From Clostridium sartagoforme AAU1 (GTDB lineage: Bacteria; Bacillota; Clostridia; Clostridiales; Clostridiaceae), in contig NZ_ASRV01000008.1 of NCBI RefSeq assembly GCF_000401215.1, forward strand, positions 1 through 53,753: 53,753 nucleotides of DNA, written 5' to 3'. A program made the position numbers and the translations under genes. Below, piece by piece: positions 48,901 to 53,753 of this stretch (position 1 is the first letter of the stretch; every line of letters begins with the position of its first letter). Below the pieces are notes generated by a model. That model was not told where the DNA came from, did no database searches, and saw only the letters and a list, made by a program, of their open reading frames with translations.

Positions 48901-48929
48901 AATGTAGAGACAATTACTGCCTCTACATT
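48901..48929 (-). other. Intercistronic hairpin between xylA and xylR
   Basis: AATGTAGAG and CTCTACATT pair around an 11-nt loop. Without a long T-run it may only attenuate or stabilise the mRNA, which would keep repressor levels below those of the isomerase. Confidence 0.55.
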
Positions 48930-48940
48930 ATTTTACATCA

Positions 48941-50260
48941 TTATTCGTTAAATATATATTGATTTAATTTTGCTTCTAAAAGTTCTTGTCTTCCTGATTT
49001 ATTTTTAATTAAACTATTAGTCAGCGCATATTTTTCTAGTGATTCAAAATCTGCTTTTCCTTCAAGGATATCCTTACCAATACCTTCTGTAAAACTCTTA
49101 TATCTTTCAGCAACAGCAGCTTCAAATTCTCCTTCTTCAAGCATTTTGTATGCAATTCTTAAACCTTGAGCTAAAGTATCCATGCCAGCTATATATCCAA
49201 GAAATAAATCTTCTACTTCAAAAGAAGCTCTTCTAACTTTAGCATCAAAATTAAGTCCTCCTTGACCTATTCCTCCATTTTTAAGAACTTCGTACATAAG
49301 AAGTGTTGCATCATATATATTGGTTGGGAATTGGTCTGTATCCCATCCTAAATTTGGGTCTCCTTGATTTATATCAAGGCTTCCTAATACTCCATTAATT
49401 CTTGCTAATGCAACTTCATGTTGGAAAGTATGTCCTGCAAGTGTAGCATGGTTAGCTTCTATATTCATTTTGAAATATTTATCTAAACCATAATTTCTTA
49501 AAAAAGCTAATACTGTAGCTACGTCAAAGTCATATTGGTGCTTTGTTGGCTCTTTTGGTTTTGGCTCTATTAAGAATTGTCCTGTAAATCCAATTTTATG
49601 TGCATAATCAACTGCCATTTGTAAGAATCTAGCTAAGTTGTCTTGCTCTAATTTTAAATCAGTGTTAAGTAAAGTTTCGTAACCTTCTCTTCCACCCCAG
49701 AATACATAGTTTTCTCCACCAAGTTCTTTAGTAACTTCCATAGCCTTTTTAACTTGAGCTGCTGCATAAGCATATACATAAGCATTACAAGTAGTAGCAG
49801 CTCCATGTACATATCTTGGATTACCAAAAGCATTTGCTGTTCCCCAAAGAAGTTTCTTGTTATAAGTTTTCATTAATTCCTTACAATATGCAACTATTTC
49901 ATCAAGGAAAGCATTAGTTTCTGCTAAATCTTTTCCTTCTGGAGCTATATCTCTATCATGGAAAGCAAAATAATCCATTCCAAGCTTGTCCATTAACTCG
50001 AAAGCTGCTTCCATTTTTGCCTTAGCTACCTTCATTTGATCTGTTTCATTGTCCCAAGGTTTTTGATAAGTTCCCACTCCAAATGGATCTGATCCATTAG
50101 CAGCTAAAGTATGCCAATAAGACATTGTAAACTTTAAATGTTCTCTCATAGTTTTTCCGCCTATAACCTCATCTAGATTATAGTACTTGAAAGCAAAGTC
50201 ATTTTTAGAATTTTTTCCTTCATATTTTATATATGGTACATTTGCAAAGTATTCAACCAT
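48941..50260 (-). CDS. xylA: Xylose isomerase
   Basis: Converts D-xylose to D-xylulose; 439 residues, full-length class II enzyme. Active-site motif [10 protein letters not shown] holds His101 and Asp104. Metal-ligand regions are seen in [16 protein letters not shown] and [15 protein letters not shown], and [15 protein letters not shown] follows. It is the first gene of the cluster and has AGGAGG before its ATG. A cre-like sequence (TGAAAACAATTTCC, 12 of 14, at 50329-50342) lies just after a possible -10 box. Confidence 0.96.
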   Translation of the reverse strand: MVEYFANVPYIKYEGKNSKNDFAFKYYNLDEVIGGKTMREHLKFTMSYWHTLAANGSDPFGVGTYQKPWDNETDQMKVAKAKMEAAFELMDKLGMDYFAFHDRDIAPEGKDLAETNAFLDEIVAYCKELMKTYNKKLLWGTANAFGNPRYVHGAATTCNAYVYAYAAAQVKKAMEVTKELGGENYVFWGGREGYETLLNTDLKLEQDNLARFLQMAVDYAHKIGFTGQFLIEPKPKEPTKHQYDFDVATVLAFLRNYGLDKYFKMNIEANHATLAGHTFQHEVALARINGVLGSLDINQGDPNLGWDTDQFPTNIYDATLLMYEVLKNGGIGQGGLNFDAKVRRASFEVEDLFLGYIAGMDTLAQGLRIAYKMLEEGEFEAAVAERYKSFTEGIGKDILEGKADFESLEKYALTNSLIKNKSGRQELLEAKLNQYIFNE

Positions 50261-50328
50261 TTTACATCCTCCTAATTTTAGTCATTTTAAATAAAAATAT
50301 ATTATTTTGTGTTTTTTGATCTTCTTAA

Positions 50329-50342
50329 GGAAATTGTTTTCA
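50329..50342 (-). promoter_or_regulatory. Weak cre-like site upstream of xylA
   Basis: The minus strand reads TGAAAACAATTTCC, 12 of 14 matches to the CcpA consensus but with CA in place of the central CG. A TATAAT lies just upstream on the same strand (about 50346-50351). Catabolite control of xylA is plausible but not firm. Confidence 0.35.
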
Positions 50343-50460
50343 TATATTATATTTTTATTTTACTATGACTTAAATTCTTTTTTAAGATGTTTTTAAATGT
50401 ACCTTAAAAAGTTTTTAATATATTTGAATCATATATTAATTATTACAGTTATAAAAAAGT

Positions 50461-50525
50461 TGATAATGAATTAAGCATAAAAGTAACCAGTAATTTTACT
50501 GGTTACTTTTATGCTTAATTTATCA
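50461..50525. terminator. Long perfect hairpin between the lipoprotein gene and the xyl cluster
   Basis: The 23-nt arms at 50471-50493 and 50496-50518 are exact complements with almost no loop, and flanking bases extend the stem. It ends 8 nt after the lipoprotein gene stop and would end its transcript and insulate xylA. Confidence 0.8.
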
Positions 50526-50533
50526 TTTTCCAG

Positions 50534-51205
50534 CTAATTTCCTTCATCAATTAAAATTTCATTTTTAAAAACTAAATATCTACCATCATCATAAATATAT
50601 TTTTCTTTCACCATGCCTATATCATATTCTCTAATTATATTAATAGGATTTGTAGATTGAAAAAATTCTAATAAATCTTTATCTACTATATTAGGTATTT
50701 TATTATCCTTTGATAAGTTTAATAGATCATTATTTAGGCTTTCTATTTTATTCCTAGAATCAAGATGATATTCTGATGCAGGATCTACCTTTTTATAAAA
50801 ATCTATAGCATTTTCTAATGTTATATAAGTAATATCTTTAGTTAATTCTTCCTCTGCCTTCTTATAATTATTTTCTGATTCAGATATAATAGTCATTTTA
50901 TCTTTTAAGTTTTCTAATTCATTAGAAATAGCTTCAATTCCCTTATAATAATTTAAGTTTGTAAAAGCCTCACTTAATGATAAATCTTTATTCTCAAAGG
51001 ATTTATAAATAGTGTTCATGTCTTCTAATATGCACTTATCTACATCTTCCTTATCTGAATTTGATAATTTAGAATATTGTTGTTCTGCTATAGCTTTATC
51101 TACAGAAAATTCGTTAAAAACTTTCTCTGCAGTAATATCCTTTGATGAACATCCAATTATAAAAAGTGCAATAGAAAAAACTAGGATTAACATACCTCTT
51201 TTCAT
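50534..51205 (-). CDS. Lipoprotein of unknown function
   Basis: A 223-residue lipoprotein with signal peptide and lipobox FIIGC (Cys19). The mature part is acidic and largely helical, with coiled-coil-like stretches between about 70 and 170. No family was recognised. It lies 14 nt after a gene for a small Cys-rich secreted protein, so the two probably work outside the membrane together. Confidence 0.75.
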   Translation of the reverse strand: MKRGMLILVFSIALFIIGCSSKDITAEKVFNEFSVDKAIAEQQYSKLSNSDKEDVDKCILEDMNTIYKSFENKDLSLSEAFTNLNYYKGIEAISNELENLKDKMTIISESENNYKKAEEELTKDITYITLENAIDFYKKVDPASEYHLDSRNKIESLNNDLLNLSKDNKIPNIVDKDLLEFFQSTNPINIIREYDIGMVKEKYIYDDGRYLVFKNEILIDEGN

Positions 51206-51219
51206 TAATAAACTTCACC

Positions 51220-51504
51220 TCAATATGTGTGGCTTTCATACGTATAGCTATAATTTCTATAATAAATAGCATTACAATTTAAGCACTTCTTAACATTATA
51301 AACATCTACAAAGAAATATGTGCATCTTGAATGTTCTACACAACCATATACAGGTCCTGCTATCTTTTCTGTAGTAATAGTAATATTCATATTATTACAA
51401 CACGTTACAGCTTTAGGTTCAATTTCCACTGCATTTACATTAGTTGTAATAACTAAGAAAAATAAGGATAAAATAGTAGCTAATTTAATTATAATTTTTT
51501 TCAT
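51220..51504 (-). CDS. Small Cys-rich secreted protein
   Basis: A 94-residue protein with a signal peptide (about 1-25, cleavage near VNA-VE). The mature part has six Cys: a CC pair, one before VEHS, CTYF, and C-LNC near the C terminus, then an aromatic Tyr-rich end. Paired cysteines suggest disulfides or a metal site. No family recognised. First gene of a two-gene unit with the lipoprotein; its ATG is preceded by GGGGGAAAGGA. Confidence 0.7.
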   Translation of the reverse strand: MKKIIIKLATILSLFFLVITTNVNAVEIEPKAVTCCNNMNITITTEKIAGPVYGCVEHSRCTYFFVDVYNVKKCLNCNAIYYRNYSYTYESHTY

Positions 51505-51736
51505 TCCTTTCCCCCTTTAATCTTATATTATACATACCTTTTAAAATAATTATTTGTTAAACTGCCTATATAATACCATATAATGTAAATTTATACTATA
51601 GATCCTGTCATATTTTTAATTTTTAATTTTTTATAACTTTAATAAATTTATCCTATTATTTAATTCTAATTTAATAAAAGCATTTGTTTAATAAAATCCT
51701 ATTTATGTATATAATATATTTATAAGAGGTGATTAT

Positions 51737-52054
51737 TTGATTGAAAATATAGATTTTAATTTAGATAAGAATATTTTAAAGGAAATTATAGAAATATCTG
51801 AAAAGCATCCTAATATAAAAAGATTAGTTTTATTTGGCTCTAGGGCAAGAAAAGATAACTTAAGTAAAAGTGATATAGATTTGGCAATATATTTGGATGA
51901 TAATTCTAGCAACTTACTTGATTTTATTTATGATATAGAAAATAATACTACTACCCTATTAGAATTTGATTTTTCAAACATGAATGAAATAAAAGATGAG
52001 TTATTTATAAAACAAGTTGAGCAGGAGGGAATTACAATTTATGAGAAGCATTGA
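51737..52054 (+). CDS. MNT-type nucleotidyltransferase (HI0073-like)
   Basis: A 105-residue minimal nucleotidyltransferase. GS at 34-35 in LFGSRARKD is followed by the metal pair in SDIDLA (D46, D48). It overlaps by 14 nt a gene for the HI0074-type partner, the classic two-gene arrangement. Members of this group act as toxin-antitoxin or nucleotidyl-transfer pairs. Starts with TTG preceded by AGAGGTGAT. Confidence 0.88.
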   Translation: MIENIDFNLDKNILKEIIEISEKHPNIKRLVLFGSRARKDNLSKSDIDLAIYLDDNSSNLLDFIYDIENNTTTLLEFDFSNMNEIKDELFIKQVEQEGITIYEKH

Positions 52055-52436
52055 TTTTAAATATATGAACTTAAAAAAAGCTTATAGTAGATTAAAGGAA
52101 GTAAGTGATTTATACGATGGACATGATGATATTATTAGAGATAGTTTAATACAAAGATTTGAATTTACTTATGAACTTACTCATAAAACTTTAAAAGAAT
52201 TTATGAAATACTTAGGAGTTACCCTAGAAAACTCATTTCCACGTACAATTTTTAAAAAAGCTTACGTAAATAACTTAATTTCAGATGATAAAGTTTTGAT
52301 AAACCTACTAGAGGATAGAAGCTCTATAACACATATATATACTGAAGATATGTATAATGAACTAGCTAATAGAATAGTAAATCAATATGTAGAAGCAATT
52401 GGCGAATTGGTTAGTAATTTAGAAAAACTGTTATAA
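52041..52436 (+). CDS. HI0074-type nucleotidyltransferase partner (HEPN-like)
   Basis: A helical protein of 131 residues from the ATG at 52041, preceded by GGAGG. An earlier TTG at 52017 is in frame but less likely. RFEFTYELTHKTLKEFM and EDRSSITHIYTED match the family; R-x4-H in RSSITH is the motif shared with HEPN ribonucleases. It overlaps the MNT gene, implying co-translation and a complex. It may be a toxin neutralised by the MNT partner or a substrate-binding subunit; the sequence does not decide. Confidence 0.86.
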   Translation: MRSIDFKYMNLKKAYSRLKEVSDLYDGHDDIIRDSLIQRFEFTYELTHKTLKEFMKYLGVTLENSFPRTIFKKAYVNNLISDDKVLINLLEDRSSITHIYTEDMYNELANRIVNQYVEAIGELVSNLEKLL

Positions 52437-52490
52437 ATACTTATAAAAGTTATCCACAAATTTGATTATAATTTCCTAAAGAATAAAAAA

Positions 52491-52557
52491 GTGGACATAT
52501 GTAAATTTGCTTATGACCTAACTTCACTCCAAGTCAACGCAAACTTACATATATCCA
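52491..52557 (-). repeat. Dispersed stem-loop element, copy 2
   Basis: Second copy of the element at 14196-14263, with the same outer stem (20 positions), TTA/AC internal loop, inner stem and 7-nt loop. Two outer pairs change from A-T to G-C on both sides together. All other differences keep G-U pairs on the minus-strand RNA, apart from one end position. It lies 72 nt downstream of the Rpn nuclease gene. Confidence 0.75.
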
Positions 52558-52628
52558 ATTCCAAATAACCAGTTAACTTTATGCAAAAATTTATGAATTA
52601 ACTATAGGTATTTTTATTAAAAGCTATT

Positions 52629-53633
52629 CTAAAAATACTTTTTTAAGTCCTCAAGAGATTCAAGATCAAATATATCAGTTGCAATATTTTCTACTATGCT
52701 TTCAGGTAAAGTTTTAATTTTTTCTATATATTCTTCAGGTAATGATTTGAATTTTCTTGAAAGTTGCTTAATTAAAATCTCGGTCTTACCTTCTATTTTA
52801 CCTTCTATTTTACCTTTTGCCTTACCTTCTTCTATTCCATCTTCTTTTAATTTTTCCAATCCTCTTGAAATATTTGAAGTCACATTCAAAACCTCCTCTT
52901 TATTAGAACTAAATATTTTTTCAATGTTATCTTTAAAATTATATTCTTCTGTATTTATATTAACTAACCAGTGTTTAAGTTGCATTTTTTCTTCGCCTGA
53001 TAACTTATTAAATTGAATTATAATATCTTTAAGTCTATCATAAAATTCAATTCTATCTATATTTTGATCTAGTAAAAATATAGCTGAGGAAATATCTTGT
53101 TTATTATAAAGCTCTTCTTTATCATAACTATTAATATCAATAAACTCATATTTAAAATTCAGTATATTTTCTCCAAAAATTTTACTATTACTTATTACAT
53201 CTTTTAACTCCTTGGAAGAAGTCCATTTCTTTTTACCATTATACAAAACAATTGGAACTATAGCGGGTAATCTAAAGCTCTTTCTTCTAAATTCATTAAG
53301 TTTAGTATTTTTTAATATTTCCCTCCAAATTTCTATCATATAAAGTAAAAGCCTTATTGGCATCCTAAAATCTACTGAACTTTGAAATTCTAATAAAACA
53401 TAGAAAAACACATCGTTTCCATTAAAATTTGCTTTATATACTATATCCGATTCTTGTTCTTCATAATCAGATAATATATAAGATTTATTTATTAATGTTA
53501 GGTTATCCTTAGTTAATTGACTACCCCAAGTATTATTAACAAAATTTTGTATTAAGTTTAAAAAGGTTTCTTTGTTAGAAAATAGATCTTTATAGCTTTT
53601 ATCGTGAATATTATTTTTGGTACTATCATTCAT
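52629..53633 (-). CDS. Rpn-family PD-(D/E)XK nuclease
   Basis: A 334-residue protein of the recombination-promoting nuclease/transposase_31-like family. The N-terminal region HDKSYKDLFSNKETFLNLI and the PD-(D/E)XK core ESDIVYKANF...FYVLLEFQSS are typical; Asp and Glu/Gln of the core are present. The tail has a repeated GKIEGK module encoded by 12-bp direct repeats at about 52786-52822. Such genes are spread by lateral transfer and are found in multiple copies. No terminal inverted repeats were seen. The window ends 120 nt upstream. Confidence 0.85.
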   Translation of the reverse strand: MNDSTKNNIHDKSYKDLFSNKETFLNLIQNFVNNTWGSQLTKDNLTLINKSYILSDYEEQESDIVYKANFNGNDVFFYVLLEFQSSVDFRMPIRLLLYMIEIWREILKNTKLNEFRRKSFRLPAIVPIVLYNGKKKWTSSKELKDVISNSKIFGENILNFKYEFIDINSYDKEELYNKQDISSAIFLLDQNIDRIEFYDRLKDIIIQFNKLSGEEKMQLKHWLVNINTEEYNFKDNIEKIFSSNKEEVLNVTSNISRGLEKLKEDGIEEGKAKGKIEGKIEGKTEILIKQLSRKFKSLPEEYIEKIKTLPESIVENIATDIFDLESLEDLKKYF

Positions 53634-53753
53634 CTTACACCTCTATTTTATCATCTTCTATGGCTATTTAAAATACTTTAGCTATTATAATTATTGACAC
53701 ATATAAGAACAAACATTCTTGTATGTATAAAAAATTAGAAATATAAGTTTAAT
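53634..53753. other. Sequence beyond the last gene
   Basis: AT-rich end of the window upstream of the Rpn gene. No reading frame or structure was recognised. Confidence 0.5.

Noticed and set aside
52450..52458. A perfect DnaA box (TTATCCACA) hinting at a replication origin
   Set aside because: It is a single site with no cluster, no dnaA/dnaN genes and no unwinding element context.

Overview
The window looks like chromosomal DNA of a low-GC Gram-positive anaerobe, most likely Clostridium sensu stricto. It is strongly AT-rich, ribosome binding sites are AGGAGG-type, and the gene content is typical of that group: lactose-family PTS, PRD regulator, ROK-type xylose repressor, DegV, AraC regulators, 2-enoate-reductase-like flavoenzyme and Rpn nuclease. 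No rRNA, tRNA, CRISPR array or complete insertion sequence was seen. Most genes lie on the minus strand.

Layout. (1) 46-5123, minus: siderophore uptake operon (lipoprotein binding protein, two FecCD permeases, ATPase) ending in a frameshifted MFS exporter. A divergent AraC regulator of PchR type (5864-6868) faces it across a repeat-rich spacer with a Fur-box-like site. (2) 6983-8835: a nucleotidyltransferase, a histidine phosphatase and an unannotated 53-residue membrane peptide gene resembling a type I toxin. (3) 9100-15324, minus: L-rhamnose catabolism (rhaB, rhaA, rhaD, fucO-like) with an AraC regulator upstream. (4) 15429-23886: lactose/cellobiose-family PTS (EIIA, EIIB, EIIC) with two GH1 6-phospho-beta-glucosidases, a DUF3284-like gene and a PRD regulator whose AAA+ domain has lost the residues needed for sigma-54 activation. 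(5) 24084-27509: an OYE/2-enoate-reductase-like enzyme and two TetR regulators, one frameshifted. (6) 27581-38728, minus: GPH-family sugar transporter, two GH78 alpha-L-rhamnosidases, an SDR fused to a zinc-ribbon-like tail, and a GH3 beta-glucosidase. (7) 39134-45974: DegV protein, membrane-anchored GH53-like hydrolase, OmpR/EnvZ-type two-component pair, an APH-fold protein with a mutated catalytic loop, a small membrane protein and an AraC regulator. (8) 46158-50260, minus: xylA, xylR, xylB. (9) 50534-53633: a lipoprotein with a small Cys-rich secreted protein, an HI0073/HI0074-type nucleotidyltransferase pair and an Rpn nuclease.

How it works together. Regions 3 to 6 read as a plant-glycoside island. 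Rhamnosides would enter by the GPH carrier and be cut by the GH78 and GH3 enzymes, rhamnose would go through RhaA/B/D and lactaldehyde reductase, and beta-glucosides would enter as phosphates through the PTS and be cut by the GH1 enzymes. The ene-reductase beside them could act on a released aglycone, but that is inference.

Four genes (MFS, TetR, GH78-2, GPH carrier) are each one base short of a full-length frame. Three of the four breaks are in A/T homopolymers, so consensus errors must be excluded before calling these pseudogenes. The most interesting observations are a two-copy stem-loop whose base changes preserve pairing only on the minus-strand RNA, the degenerate PRD/AAA+ regulator with a GTGTATAA operator motif, a set of mini-hairpins of fixed geometry, and the small toxin-like gene.
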